Shown here: piece by piece, positions 8,449 through 17,881 of the stretch
How the letters are laid out: each line of letters starts with the position of its first letter
Position numbering within the stretch: position 1 is the stretch's first letter
Origin: an uncultured Maricaulis sp.
GTDB lineage: Bacteria; Pseudomonadota; Alphaproteobacteria; Caulobacterales; Maricaulaceae
NCBI RefSeq assembly: GCF_947259345.1
Contig: NZ_CAMYLS010000027.1
Span: forward strand, 62,001 to 126,000
Direction of reading: 5' to 3'
DNA: 64,000 bases
Made by a program: the position numbers and the translations under genes
Notes under the pieces: model-generated
What the model saw: only the letters and a program-made list of their open reading frames with translations
What the model was told of the DNA's origin: nothing
Databases searched by the model: none

Positions 8449-10902
8449 ATGTTGAAATCGATGATGAAAACCGGCCTCAAGGCCGGACTGGGACTGGTGG
8501 CGGCTTCGGCCTTCTGGGTTGCCCCGGTCGCGGCGCAGGAGCCCTACCGCCTGCCACCCCAGGACATCATCGATATCGTCGACGCGGCACCGTCGCCCTG
8601 GACCTCGCTTTCGCCGGCGCGCGACACGCTTTTGCTCATGCATCGCGAGGCCCTGCCGCCGGTTGCCGAACTGGCCCGTCCGATGGAGCGCCTGGCCGGG
8701 CTTCGCCTGGATGCGACGCTGAATGGGCGTCATGGTCCGCGCTCGGTGGTTGGCCTTTCCCTGATGGATCTGGAGAGCGGTGAGGAGCGCCGGGTCTCGC
8801 TGCCGGATGATGCCGGGATTTCCTACACAAGCTGGTCGCCGGACGGGTCGCAGATCGCCTTTGTGATGACGCGCAATGACGCGCTCAGCCTGTGGGTGGT
8901 CGATGTCGAGCGGGCCCGCGCCCGAGAACTGGTCGATAGCGGCATCAATGCCGTCTTCTCGCCGATTGACTGGATGCCGGATGGCGACAGCCTGCTCGTC
9001 AGCCTTGTGGATCCGGACCGCGGTGCCATGCCGGAGCGTCCGCGTGTGCCGGTCGGTCCTGTCACCCAGGAAGCCAGTGGCTATGAAGCGCCGGTGCGGA
9101 CCTATCAGGATCTGCTGACCGATGATCATGACGCCGCCCTCTTTGCCTGGCTCGCCACGAGCCAGCTGGCCGTCGTCAATACCAGCGGCCGCACGCGGGT
9201 TCGCGAGCTCGGCGAGCCGGGCCTGTATTATTCCGCTTCTCCGGCGCCGGGCGGGGAGTATGTCCTCATCGGCGAGATGGAACAGCCTTTCTCCTACCAA
9301 GTACCCTGGTCGCGTTTTCCGGACCGGGTCTTCGTGATCGACATGGACGGTGATGAAGTGGCGACGATTGCCCGTCAGCCCCTGGCCGACAATGTACCGA
9401 TCGGGGGCGTGGTCACCGGTCGCCGCTCGGTGAGCTGGCAGGCCAGTCATGCCGCCCGCCTGACCTGGGCGGAAGCGCTCGATAATGGCGATCCGCGGGT
9501 TGAAACCGATGAGCGCGACAGTGTCTGGGCGCTCGAAGCTCCGTTTGACGGTGAGCCGATGGAAATCCTGCGCACCGAGGATCGCTATTACGGCACGCAA
9601 TTCACCACGGAAGGCCAGCTCGGCTTTTCCATGGAGTATGATCGCGATACGCGCGTCATTCGCCGCTGGCTGGTTGATTTTGCCGATCCGTCGGTCGAGC
9701 CGCGCCTCGCCGAGGAACGTAATTATCAGGACAGCTACGCCAATCCGGGCAGTGCGTTGAGCGTTCGCAATGAATTCGGCCGCAGCGTCGTCGGCGTCCA
9801 TGATGGCTATATGTACATGGCCGGTGACGGCGCCACGCCGGAGGGCGACCGCCCCTTCCTCAACCGGGTCAATTTCGAGACGTTCGAGACGACGGAAATC
9901 TGGCGCAATAGCGGTGAGAATTACGAAGAGATCATCGGTCTCACCGCGCCGGATGGCTCGGCCTTCCTGACCAGCTGGGAAGACCCGGTGACCCCGCCGA
10001 ATGTGCGCTGGCACCGCGCCGGTGAAGCGATCGCCCAGATCACCGATTTCGAAAATCCCCACCCGCAGCTCAATGAGATCAGCCGCGAGCTGATCACCTA
10101 TGAGCGCGAGGATGGCGTGCCGCTCTCGGCGACGCTCTACCTGCCGGCCGGCTATGAGGAAGGCGACACCCTGCCCGTCCTCGTCTGGGGCTATCCGCTG
10201 GAATACAACGACACCTCGACGGCCGGTCAGGTCTCCGGCTCGCCCTACGAATTCACCCGTGTCGGCGGGACCAGTCCGCGCTTCCTGGTGACCCAGGGCT
10301 ATGCGCTGCTGGAAAACGCCACCATGCCGATCGTCGGAGATGACCCGGAGACGGTGAATGACACTTTCATCGAACAGCTCGTCCTGTCGGCGGAAGCTGC
10401 GCGTGATGTGACGGTGGAGATGGGCTTTGGCGATGGCGAGCGTCTGGCGATCGCCGGCCACTCCTATGGCGCCTTCATGACCGCGCATCTTCTCGCCGCC
10501 TCGGACGTCTTCCGCGCCGGTATCGCCCGCTCGGGCGCCTATAACCGCACCCTGACGCCCTTCGGCTTCCAGTCCGAACGCCGCACCTTCTGGGCGGCAC
10601 CGGAGACCTATTTCGAGCTCTCGCCCTTCATGCATGCCGACCAGATCAATGAGCCCATGCTGATTATCCACGGCCAGATGGACAATAATTCCGGCACCTA
10701 CCCGATGCAGTCCGAACGCATGTTCGCCGCCGTCAAAGGCAATGCCGGCACCGCCCGCCTGGTCATGCTCCCCTATGAAAGCCACGGCTATCGCGGCCGC
10801 GAGAGCATCCTCCACGTTCTGGCCGAAAGCATCGACTGGCTGAACCGCTGGGTGATGCCGGTTGAGGATCCGATGGGGGAGGAGGAGGCTGCGGCGGAAT
10901 AA
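8449..10902 (+). CDS. Secreted S9 prolyl-oligopeptidase-family serine peptidase
   Basis: An 817-residue protein with a signal peptide (about 1-28, ending PVAAQE). The N-terminal two thirds form a beta-propeller, with a TolB/DPP-like repeat such as ISYTSWSPDGSQIAFVMTRN. The C-terminal alpha/beta hydrolase domain contains the nucleophile motif GHSYGAF with Ser at about 672; the Asp and His are expected near IHGQMDNNSG and ESHGY. Such enzymes cleave peptides in the periplasm, often after Pro. GGGGAG ahead of ATG 8449 fits; a GTG at 8446 directly before it is too close. A strong terminator follows. Confidence 0.9.
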   Translation: MLKSMMKTGLKAGLGLVAASAFWVAPVAAQEPYRLPPQDIIDIVDAAPSPWTSLSPARDTLLLMHREALPPVAELARPMERLAGLRLDATLNGRHGPRSVVGLSLMDLESGEERRVSLPDDAGISYTSWSPDGSQIAFVMTRNDALSLWVVDVERARARELVDSGINAVFSPIDWMPDGDSLLVSLVDPDRGAMPERPRVPVGPVTQEASGYEAPVRTYQDLLTDDHDAALFAWLATSQLAVVNTSGRTRVRELGEPGLYYSASPAPGGEYVLIGEMEQPFSYQVPWSRFPDRVFVIDMDGDEVATIARQPLADNVPIGGVVTGRRSVSWQASHAARLTWAEALDNGDPRVETDERDSVWALEAPFDGEPMEILRTEDRYYGTQFTTEGQLGFSMEYDRDTRVIRRWLVDFADPSVEPRLAEERNYQDSYANPGSALSVRNEFGRSVVGVHDGYMYMAGDGATPEGDRPFLNRVNFETFETTEIWRNSGENYEEIIGLTAPDGSAFLTSWEDPVTPPNVRWHRAGEAIAQITDFENPHPQLNEISRELITYEREDGVPLSATLYLPAGYEEGDTLPVLVWGYPLEYNDTSTAGQVSGSPYEFTRVGGTSPRFLVTQGYALLENATMPIVGDDPETVNDTFIEQLVLSAEAARDVTVEMGFGDGERLAIAGHSYGAFMTAHLLAASDVFRAGIARSGAYNRTLTPFGFQSERRTFWAAPETYFELSPFMHADQINEPMLIIHGQMDNNSGTYPMQSERMFAAVKGNAGTARLVMLPYESHGYRGRESILHVLAESIDWLNRWVMPVEDPMGEEEAAAE

Positions 10903-10934
10903 TTCTGCTGAGCTTGCAATCCAAGCCGAGAAAA

Positions 10935-10966
10935 GGCCCCGTCGGAGCAATCCGGCGGGGCCTCTT
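10935..10966. terminator. Shared terminator between S9 peptidase and fabI
   Basis: Stem GGCCCCGTCGGA (10935-10946), loop GCAA, TCCGGCGGGGCC (10951-10962), with one G-T pair. TCTTTC follows on the plus strand, and AAAA before it gives TTTT on the minus strand, so it can serve both convergent genes. Confidence 0.85.
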
Positions 10967-10992
10967 TCATGGCAGCGCTGTCGAGGTCAGAT

Positions 10993-11811
10993 CTACTCGT
11001 CATCATCCATGCTAGGCACCGCCACAGCGTGGAAGCCGGCATCCACATGCAGCGTTTCACCCGTGCAGGAAAAGCCGAGATCGCTCAGCAGGTAGAGCGC
11101 GGCGCCGGCGACGCCTTCCATTTTGGTGTCCTGCTTCATCATCGACCATTCGCGGCCGGTGCGCATCAGGGCCTTGCCGCCGGAAATGCCGGCCATGGCG
11201 AGGGTGCGCATCGGGCCGGCCGAGAGCGCGTTGACGCGGATGTCCTTGGGGCCGAGGTCGCGCGCCATATAGCGGGTCGAGGCCTCGAGGGCCGCCTTGG
11301 CGACGCCCATGACATTGTAGGACGGGACGACACGTTCCGAGCCGAGATAGGTCAGCGTCACCATGGCGCCGCCATTGGGCATCAAATGGGAGGCGCGCTT
11401 GCCGGCATCGACGAAGGAGAAGGCCGAGATGTCCATCGCCCGGCGCCAGCCCTCGCGGGTGGTGTTCTCGGTGAAGGAGCCGACCAGCTCGTCCTTGCCG
11501 GCAAAGGCAATGGCATGGACGAGGAAGTCGATCGTGCCCCACTTGTCTTCCAGCGCCTTGAAACAGGCATCCATGGAAGCGTCATTGGTGACGTCGGCCT
11601 GAACCATGAAAGGCTCGCAGGGCAGGCTCTCGACCAGCGGACGGACCCGACGCTCGAGCGCTTCATCCTGGTAGGAGAAGGCAATCTCGGCGCCCTGGGC
11701 CGCCAATTGCTGGGCAATGCCCCAGGCAATCGAGTTCTTGTTGGCCACGCCCATGACAAGACCGCGCTTGCCCTTCATCAGCTCGCCGGCCGGAAACACC
11801 GTATCGCTCAT
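10993..11811 (-). CDS. fabI: Enoyl-[acyl-carrier-protein] reductase (NADH)
   Basis: FabI carries out the last, NADH-dependent step of each fatty acid elongation cycle. The 272-residue product is an SDR with the divergent nucleotide-binding start LVMGVANKNSIAWGIA and the catalytic Y165-x6-K172 (SYNVMGVAK), as in FabI proteins. GGGG lies ahead of ATG 11811. It is the last gene of fabA-fabB-fabI, 43 bases after fabB. This grouping supports unsaturated as well as saturated fatty acid synthesis. Confidence 0.96.
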   Translation of the reverse strand: MSDTVFPAGELMKGKRGLVMGVANKNSIAWGIAQQLAAQGAEIAFSYQDEALERRVRPLVESLPCEPFMVQADVTNDASMDACFKALEDKWGTIDFLVHAIAFAGKDELVGSFTENTTREGWRRAMDISAFSFVDAGKRASHLMPNGGAMVTLTYLGSERVVPSYNVMGVAKAALEASTRYMARDLGPKDIRVNALSAGPMRTLAMAGISGGKALMRTGREWSMMKQDTKMEGVAGAALYLLSDLGFSCTGETLHVDAGFHAVAVPSMDDDE

Positions 11812-11854
11812 CGGGAAATCCCCTTCTGGATCAGATGACGTCTTTTACGACGCT

Positions 11855-13069
11855 TTAGATTTTTTCGAAAATGACCGTTCCATTGGTGCCACCGAAGCCG
11901 AAGGAATTCGACATGGCGGTTTTCAGATCGGCGTCGCGAGTTTCGGTAACGATCGGCAGGTTCAGCGCCGCAATGTCGGGATCCATGTCGAAGACATTGA
12001 TCGACGGGGCGACGAAGCCGTTCTGCATCATCAACAGCGTGTAGATGGCCTCATGCACACCGGCCGCGCCGAGCGAATGGCCGGTCATCGACTTGGTGCC
12101 AGAGATCATCGGCGCGCTGTCGCCGAAGACTTCCTTGACCGCTTCCATCTCCTTGATGTCGCCGACCGGGGTCGCGGTGGCGTGCGGGTTGAGATAGTCG
12201 ATCGGCGTTTTCACCGTTTCCATCGCCAGCTTCATGGCGCGCACGGCGCCTTCGCCGGACGGGGCGACCATGTCATAGCCGTCGGACGTGGCACCGTAGC
12301 CCGTGACTTCGGCGATGATATTGGCGCCGCGTGCCTTGGCCCGCTCATATTCTTCCAGCACCACCACACCGGCGCCGGCACCGCCGACGAAACCGTCACG
12401 ATCCTTGTCGAAGGCGCGCGAGGCCTGTTCCGGGGTGTCGTTATACTTGGTCGACATGGCGCCCATGGCGTCGAACAGGTTGGAGAGGGCCCAATGGATC
12501 TCCTCGCAACCGCCGGCGAACATGACGTCTTGCTTGCCCCACTGGATCTGTTCGGTCGCGGCACCGATACAGTGCAGCGAGGTCGTGCAGGCCGAGGTGA
12601 TGGAGTAGTTCACGCCGAGAATCTTGAACGGGGTGGCCAGCGTGGCCGAGGCCGTCGAGCTCATCGCCTTGGGCACCGCAAACGGGCCGATCCGCTTGGG
12701 ACCTTTCTCGCGGGTGATGTCCGCGGCATTGACGATGGTGCCAGCGGACGGTCCGCCCGAGCCCATGATGATGCCGGTGCGGTGGTTGGAAATGTCGTTT
12801 TCATCCAGACCGCTTTGGGCAATGGCCTGTTCCATGGCCATATAGTTCCAGCCGGCGCCTTCCGACATGAAGCGGTAGACGCGCTTGTCGACATGGGCGG
12901 CCGGATCAATGTCCGGCTTGCCGCCGACCTGGCAGCGGAATCCGAGCTCGGCGAAGCTTTCCATGCGGCCAATGCCGCTCTTGCCGTTTTTCAGGGACTC
13001 GGTGACTTCCGCAGCATTATTGCCGATCGGGGAAATCACGCCGAGACCGGTAATGACAACACGACGCAT
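11855..13069 (-). CDS. fabB: 3-oxoacyl-ACP synthase I
   Basis: FabB is the condensing enzyme that elongates cis-unsaturated acyl-ACPs made by FabA. The 404-residue protein shows the Cys-His-His triad: C161 in TSACTTS, H296 in [11 protein letters not shown] and H331 in [12 protein letters not shown]. The C-terminal [10 protein letters not shown] is typical of KAS I/II. Assignment to FabB rather than FabF rests on the adjacent fabA and on the [18 protein letters not shown] start. It begins 14 bases after fabA, so the two are very likely co-transcribed. Confidence 0.95.
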   Translation of the reverse strand: MRRVVITGLGVISPIGNNAAEVTESLKNGKSGIGRMESFAELGFRCQVGGKPDIDPAAHVDKRVYRFMSEGAGWNYMAMEQAIAQSGLDENDISNHRTGIIMGSGGPSAGTIVNAADITREKGPKRIGPFAVPKAMSSTASATLATPFKILGVNYSITSACTTSLHCIGAATEQIQWGKQDVMFAGGCEEIHWALSNLFDAMGAMSTKYNDTPEQASRAFDKDRDGFVGGAGAGVVVLEEYERAKARGANIIAEVTGYGATSDGYDMVAPSGEGAVRAMKLAMETVKTPIDYLNPHATATPVGDIKEMEAVKEVFGDSAPMISGTKSMTGHSLGAAGVHEAIYTLLMMQNGFVAPSINVFDMDPDIAALNLPIVTETRDADLKTAMSNSFGFGGTNGTVIFEKI

Positions 13070-13083
13070 GAGGCTCTCCTGGG

Positions 13084-13602
13084 TCAGGCCATTTCGCCGG
13101 GCTTGAACAGGCCCACGCGCAAATCCTTGGCAGTATAGATGGTCTTGCCATCGACTTCGACACGGCCATCACCAATGGCCATGATCAGGCGGCGCTGGAT
13201 GACGCGCTTGAGGTCGATGACATAGCGGACGGTTTTGCAGTCCGGGGTGATCTGGCCGGTGAATTTCACCTCGCCCACGCCCAGGGCGCGACCCTTGCCC
13301 GGATTGCCCTTCCAGCACAAGAAGAAGCCGACCAGCTGCCACATGGCGTCGAGGCCGAGACAGCCCGGCATCACCGGGTCGCCCTTGAAGTGGCAATCGA
13401 AGAACCAGAGGTCGGGCTTGATGTCGAGTTCGGCGATGATCTGGCCTTTGCCATGTTCGCCGGTTTCGTCATCGATGTGGACGATACGATCCATCATCAG
13501 CATGGGCGGCGCGGGGAGTTGCGCATTGTCCGGTCCCCACATCTTCCCATTGCTGGAGTCGATCAGGTCATTGTAGCTGAAAGAGCTTTGGCGTTCAGTC
13601 AT
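13084..13602 (-). CDS. fabA: 3-hydroxydecanoyl-ACP dehydratase/isomerase
   Basis: FabA dehydrates 3-hydroxydecanoyl-ACP and isomerises the product to cis-3-decenoyl-ACP, the branch point for anaerobic-type unsaturated fatty acid synthesis. The 172-residue protein has the hot-dog active site [19 protein letters not shown] with His71 and Asp85. Length and motif match FabA rather than FabZ. It heads the fabA-fabB-fabI operon on the minus strand. Confidence 0.96.
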   Translation of the reverse strand: MTERQSSFSYNDLIDSSNGKMWGPDNAQLPAPPMLMMDRIVHIDDETGEHGKGQIIAELDIKPDLWFFDCHFKGDPVMPGCLGLDAMWQLVGFFLCWKGNPGKGRALGVGEVKFTGQITPDCKTVRYVIDLKRVIQRRLIMAIGDGRVEVDGKTIYTAKDLRVGLFKPGEMA

Positions 13603-13691
13603 GTAGCCGATCAGTTGCGCCGCGTGTGAAGGCGCATGGCGATCACCGGGCTGGTCACGAAAACCCGGCTGGCCATGGTCAGCCGGAAAGA

Positions 13692-14264
13692 TCAGGGCAG
13701 AGCGGTATCATGGGCGACGGAGGGGCTCAAGGCGGGGTTGCCGTCCCCGTCAGGCCCGGTTTCGCTGTCCAGCTCCTGCGGATAGACGCCCCACAAGGTG
13801 TGGGGGCGTACCCAGCCGCGAAATCCCTGGGCCTCGACACGGCACCAACCGGTCCGGCAGCGTTCCAGCGAGAGGATCACGCCGGGTTCGGCGACAGCCT
13901 CGATTGGCGAGCTGTTGCTGTCCCGGGCGTGCAGCGGCGTTTCCTCGAGCGTGTAGACCGAGCGACGGCCTGACAGGATCGAGCGATGCATCCAGGTCAC
14001 CTCGCCCTCCGGGTCGCGCACCCGGCGCCAGTCCGGCGTCTCCGCGATCACTTCCATCGGAAGGCCGGCGCGCAGATAGCGCCACGCAATCGGATGCTGC
14101 GAGGACGGGCCCGAACGACCATTTGCGACATCCACTTTCAGGGACACAAAGCGAGGCACGGCTTGTCCTGAAGGTGTCGCCGTGTGCTCCGTTTCCTGGC
14201 TAAAGGCGGGTCCGACAAGAGCGAGGCCGCTCAGCAAGAGGGCGGTGATGGTAGCGCGAATCAT
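13692..14264 (-). CDS. Secreted SH3-domain protein
   Basis: A 190-residue exported protein: signal peptide about 1-20 (ending GPAFSQE), then two bacterial SH3-like repeats ([18 protein letters not shown]... and the stretch ending with [20 protein letters not shown]). Bacterial SH3 domains usually bind peptidoglycan or partner proteins in the envelope. The ATG at 14264 is chosen because GGAG precedes it and the signal peptide starts there; the frame stays open for 115 codons upstream without coding character. It is divergent from the metallo-hydrolase gene. Confidence 0.85.
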   Translation of the reverse strand: MIRATITALLLSGLALVGPAFSQETEHTATPSGQAVPRFVSLKVDVANGRSGPSSQHPIAWRYLRAGLPMEVIAETPDWRRVRDPEGEVTWMHRSILSGRRSVYTLEETPLHARDSNSSPIEAVAEPGVILSLERCRTGWCRVEAQGFRGWVRPHTLWGVYPQELDSETGPDGDGNPALSPSVAHDTALP

Positions 14265-14445
14265 GCGGGACTCCTTCGCCTCCAGTGGTGCGCCGCTTCG
14301 GTGAATAGGGGGTAAATCCTCGCCGATTCTTGCAGAGTCGAGAAAACGTGTCGAGCTGTGGGGTGAAATTGCGCCGCGCTTGCCTATATCTTGGGGGAAT
14401 ACTCGCCACGGAAGTGTCTGCGGCGGGTCCATTGGGAGGGGAAGC

Positions 14446-15348
14446 ATGAGTTTTCGTCTGGCAATAACCAGTGCGGCGGCGTTCTTGGCCGCGGGCGGGG
14501 TCGCCGCCAACATCACCGAGCCGGCTTCGGCGCAGGGCAACGAGATCGCGGCCACTGCGACGGACATGGGTGACGGTATCCATATGATCTCGACCGGTGT
14601 GGCGGGCAATCTGGCTCTCCTGACTGGCGATGATGGCGTGGTGATGATTGATGATCAGCTGCCCAATACCGGTTCCGTGATCGAAGGCGCAGTGGTCGAG
14701 ATTGCCGGTGAAGGCGCGCCGCGTTTCATCGTCAACACGCACTGGCATGGCGACCATACCGGCGGTAACGCGCATTTTGCTGACCAGGGCACCACGATCG
14801 CCGCTCATCATAATATCCGGAGCCGACTCGAGGCCGCCGATAATGACTGGATCCAGCCCTCGACCCTGCCCATCCTGACCTTCGGGCAGGACCTCACCTT
14901 CCACATGAATGGCCAGACCGTGGAAGCGGTCCATGTGCCGGCCGCCCACACCGATGGTGACGCCTTCGTCTATTTCCGTGAAGCCGACATCCTGCATATG
15001 GGCGACACTTTCTTCTCCGGCCTCTTTCCCTTCATCGACCTGAATTCCGGCGGCACGGTCGATGGCTATATCGCGGCGATGGAACGCGGACTCGAGCTTG
15101 CGAGCGACCAGACCCGCATCATTCCCGGCCATGGCCCGCTATCCGGCAAGACGGAGCTGCAGGCGGCACTCGACATGCTGCGTGAGGCGTCATTCCGGGT
15201 ACGGACCCTCGTCGAGGGTGGCGCTGATCTCGAGGCCGTGCGGGCGGCGGAACCGCTCGCTGACTTCGACGCGGACTGGAGCTGGCGCTTCATCACCACC
15301 GAGCGCATGGTCGAGACGCTTTACAACGACGCCGTAAGCACGGGCTGA
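14446..15348 (+). CDS. Exported metallo-beta-lactamase-fold hydrolase
   Basis: A 300-residue protein with a signal peptide (about 1-29, ending ASAQG). It carries the zinc motif HWHGDHTGGN, a later His in VPAAHTDGD, the Asp in HMGDTFF and the C-terminal His in IPGHGPLS, so the metal site looks complete. Subclass B3-like or quinoprotein-relay SoxH-like hydrolases share this pattern; no evidence singles out antibiotics as substrate. GGGAGGGG lies just before ATG 14446. The upstream in-frame codons overlap the divergent promoter region and are unlikely to be translated. Confidence 0.88.
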   Translation: MSFRLAITSAAAFLAAGGVAANITEPASAQGNEIAATATDMGDGIHMISTGVAGNLALLTGDDGVVMIDDQLPNTGSVIEGAVVEIAGEGAPRFIVNTHWHGDHTGGNAHFADQGTTIAAHHNIRSRLEAADNDWIQPSTLPILTFGQDLTFHMNGQTVEAVHVPAAHTDGDAFVYFREADILHMGDTFFSGLFPFIDLNSGGTVDGYIAAMERGLELASDQTRIIPGHGPLSGKTELQAALDMLREASFRVRTLVEGGADLEAVRAAEPLADFDADWSWRFITTERMVETLYNDAVSTG

Positions 15349-15415
15349 TTGGGGCTCGCTGCGGCGTGAAGCGTCTGACGAAGAGTTAAAGCGTCAATCA
15401 GCTTCCTGTGAGGTC

Positions 15416-15652
15416 ATGGCGTTCACAAAGGATGCCATGACACCGACCCCACCCCCGCCGGCTCCGCGCGAGTCGGCCGCCAAAACGCACCGCTTTCGCA
15501 AGCCGCTCGGTTTCGCTGCCGGCCTTGCGGCGGGCGTGGCCCTGTGGCTGATCATCACCCTGGTCACGGACAGTCCGCTCCTCGGCATTCTTTTTGGCCT
15601 GGCCCCGGGCATCGCCATCGGCCTCGGCCTGCAATTGACCGCGCGACGCTAA
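15416..15652 (+). CDS. Small membrane protein of unknown function
   Basis: A 78-residue protein: a Pro-rich, basic N-terminus (about 1-30) and two hydrophobic segments (about 32-50 and 53-73) forming a helical hairpin. No family is recognised. An in-frame ATG at 15437 preceded by AAAGGA is an alternative start that would shorten it by seven residues. Its TAA overlaps the stop of the convergent E1-like gene by four bases. Confidence 0.6.
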   Translation: MAFTKDAMTPTPPPPAPRESAAKTHRFRKPLGFAAGLAAGVALWLIITLVTDSPLLGILFGLAPGIAIGLGLQLTARR

Positions 15653-16398
15653 CCCGGCTCACCACAGGCCGTACATTTCGGGTCCTTGTCCAGCTTGACC
15701 GTCCGGCTCTCCATCGACAGGCCGTCGAAGAGGTGGATGCGGCCGTCCAGGGTCTGGCCGGCGCCGCAGACATGCTTGATGGCTTCCAGGGCCATCATCG
15801 AGCCGATCACGCCGGTCAGGGCGCCGACCACGCCGACGCGGGCGCAGGTTTCGGCGTCCGGCGGGGTTTGCGGCACCCAGCAACGATAGCAGGGGGTGTC
15901 CGGGCGGGCGTTGAACAGGGAAACCTGACCATCCCAGCGCCCGACAGCGCCGGAGATGAGCGGCTTGCCCGTGGCCAGGCAGGCCTCATTCACCGCGTAG
16001 CGCGTCGCGTAATTATCGCACCCGTCCAGCACCAGGTCGGCCTTGCCGATCAGGCGTTTGGCGTTCTCCTTGTCGAGCGCCTTGATGACCGATCTGACCT
16101 TGGTGCCCGGATTGAGCGCACGCAGGGCGCGGGCCCCGGTCTTGGCCTTGGCCGTGCCGATATGGCGGGTCCGGAAGATGATCTGGCGCTGCAGATTGTC
16201 CACGGTCACCGTATCGGCGTCGATCAGGCTGATCGTGCCAATGCCGGCGGCCGCCAGGTAGAGCGCGGCGGGGGCGCCCAGGCCTCCGGCGCCGATAATG
16301 GCGACATGGGTCCGGGCCAGCGCCTGCTGGCCGGGTCCGCCGATCTCCTTGAGAACAAGATGGCGGGCGAAGCGGTCGATATCGATTTCGGCAGTCAT
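15649..16398 (-). CDS. moeB: MoeB/ThiF-type E1-like adenylyltransferase
   Basis: These proteins adenylate the C-terminal Gly-Gly of MoaD or ThiS in molybdopterin or thiamine synthesis. The 249-residue product has the nucleotide-binding GAGGLGAPAALYLAAAG, the Arg/Asp switch in VDNLQRQIIF and DGCDNYATRY, a candidate Cys in ETCARVGVVGALTG, and a zinc site from CYRC and CTAC near the end. Length matches MoeB without a rhodanese domain. Neither moa nor thi genes are adjacent, so MoeB versus ThiF stays open. It is convergent with the small membrane protein gene. Confidence 0.85.
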   Translation of the reverse strand: MTAEIDIDRFARHLVLKEIGGPGQQALARTHVAIIGAGGLGAPAALYLAAAGIGTISLIDADTVTVDNLQRQIIFRTRHIGTAKAKTGARALRALNPGTKVRSVIKALDKENAKRLIGKADLVLDGCDNYATRYAVNEACLATGKPLISGAVGRWDGQVSLFNARPDTPCYRCWVPQTPPDAETCARVGVVGALTGVIGSMMALEAIKHVCGAGQTLDGRIHLFDGLSMESRTVKLDKDPKCTACGEPG

Positions 16399-16509
16399 GC
16401 CCCCTTGGTGACGGGATTGGCGGTTTGCTTCAAGGGGGATAAGCGCCTGATTTTTGTGATCGACGCTCAGAAGGCTTGTTCACGGCGCGAACAGGGGCAA
16501 TCTGGCGCC

Positions 16510-17826
16510 ATGTCCGTCCCTGCCAATTCCCCCCTTCCCGCGCCGGCCTTGTCCGAACATCAGGAGCGCCTCCTCGACTGGTTGTCGAGCGCCCGCCCGA
16601 ATGTTTTCCTGACGGGCCGCGCCGGCACCGGCAAGACCACGCTGATGCGCGAATTCCTGCGCCGGGCGGGGCCGCGGGCGGCGGTGATCGCGCCGACGGG
16701 CGTGGCGGCGATGCAGGCGGGTGGTCAGACCATCCATTCCTTCTTCCACTTCCCGCCGCGCATGATCGGCGCCCGCGATATCCGCAAGGTGCGCCATCGC
16801 CGCGTGGTGCAGGCGCTGGAAACCCTGGTGATCGACGAAATCTCGATGGTCCGCGCCGACATGATGTGGGCGATCGACAAGGCGCTGCGCCTCAATCGCG
16901 AGCGCAATGAGCCCTTTGGCGGCGTGCAGCTGGTCCTGGTTGGCGATCTGGCGCAATTGCCGCCAGTCGTGCAGGGCGCCGAGGCCGAATATCTGGAATC
17001 GACCTTTGGCGGGCCCTTCTTCTTCCACCCGGACAGTTTCCGCGATGCCGGCTTCTCCTATGTCGAGCTGGAGCAGGTCTTCCGCCAGACCGACAGCTAT
17101 TTCGTCGACATTCTCAACGCGATCCGCGACGGCGATCTCGACAGTGACAAGGCCGCCGATCTCAATGATCGGGTCACCGGCCGTTCCGGGCTGGAGGCCT
17201 CGCTCTCCCATATCGTCCTGACCGCGACCAATGAGACCGCCTGGCGGATCAATCAGGCCCGACTGGAAGGGCTGCCGACCTCGCACAAGGCCTTCGAGGC
17301 CAAGGTGGAGGGGCAATTCGACCAGCGCCTCTTCCCGGCCGAGGAACCGCTCGTGCTCAAGATCGGCGCGCGTGTCATGTTGACCCGCAATGACCCGCAG
17401 GGGCGCTGGGTCAATGGCACGCTGGGGCAGGTGGAAGGCTTTGACGAGAAGGCGGTGCGGGTGCGCATCGGTGATGTCGTCCACGCCATCGAGCCGCAGA
17501 AATGGGAGCGCAACGCCTATGCCTTCGACCCTGAAAAACAGGCCCTGACCAAGACGACCGCGGGGGCTTTCACCCAATTCCCGCTCCGTCTCGCCTGGGC
17601 GATGACCATCCACAAGGCCCAGGGCCTGACGCTGGACAAGGTCTATCTCGACCTCGCCCGCCGCCTGTTCGCCCACGGCCAGGCCTATGTCGCCCTGTCC
17701 CGGGCGCGTTCGCTGGAGGGGTTGGAACTCTCCCGCCCGCTGACGCCCAACGATGTCATCTCCGATCCGCGGATATTCGACGTGACAGCGTTTTGTGATC
17801 CGGCGCCAGCGAGTGTCGGGGCGTGA
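16510..17826 (+). CDS. Pif1/RecD2-like superfamily 1 DNA helicase
   Basis: A 438-residue ATPase. Walker A is GRAGTGKTTLM (Lys42), motif Ia follows as APTGVAAMQAGGQTIHSFF, Walker B is LVIDEISM (D109-E110), motif III VLVGDLAQLPPV, and the C-terminal motif V/VI region reads AMTIHKAQGLTLD...YVALSRA. This order is that of Pif1-like 5'-3' helicases, which unwind structured or stalled DNA. It lacks the N-terminal domains of RecD2 and no recB/recC is nearby. ATG 16510 fits the usual start; the frame extends further upstream only as antisense of moeB. Confidence 0.9.
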   Translation: MSVPANSPLPAPALSEHQERLLDWLSSARPNVFLTGRAGTGKTTLMREFLRRAGPRAAVIAPTGVAAMQAGGQTIHSFFHFPPRMIGARDIRKVRHRRVVQALETLVIDEISMVRADMMWAIDKALRLNRERNEPFGGVQLVLVGDLAQLPPVVQGAEAEYLESTFGGPFFFHPDSFRDAGFSYVELEQVFRQTDSYFVDILNAIRDGDLDSDKAADLNDRVTGRSGLEASLSHIVLTATNETAWRINQARLEGLPTSHKAFEAKVEGQFDQRLFPAEEPLVLKIGARVMLTRNDPQGRWVNGTLGQVEGFDEKAVRVRIGDVVHAIEPQKWERNAYAFDPEKQALTKTTAGAFTQFPLRLAWAMTIHKAQGLTLDKVYLDLARRLFAHGQAYVALSRARSLEGLELSRPLTPNDVISDPRIFDVTAFCDPAPASVGA

Positions 17827-17862
17827 TGAGTCTCGTGCAGAGCGCCTCGGTTGTTTGTGGGG

Positions 17863-17873
17863 CTAGGCCAGCC
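17863..17873. repeat. Left copy of a short CTAG-bearing repeat flanking the low-GC gene
   Basis: CTAGGCCAGCC lies 19 bases... from the end of the acyltransferase gene region (which ends at 17882 on the minus strand) and resembles CTAGGCCTAGCC at 20044-20055 beyond its other side, with one extra T. Short and possibly by chance. Confidence 0.3.
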
Positions 17874-17881
17874 GATGGCAT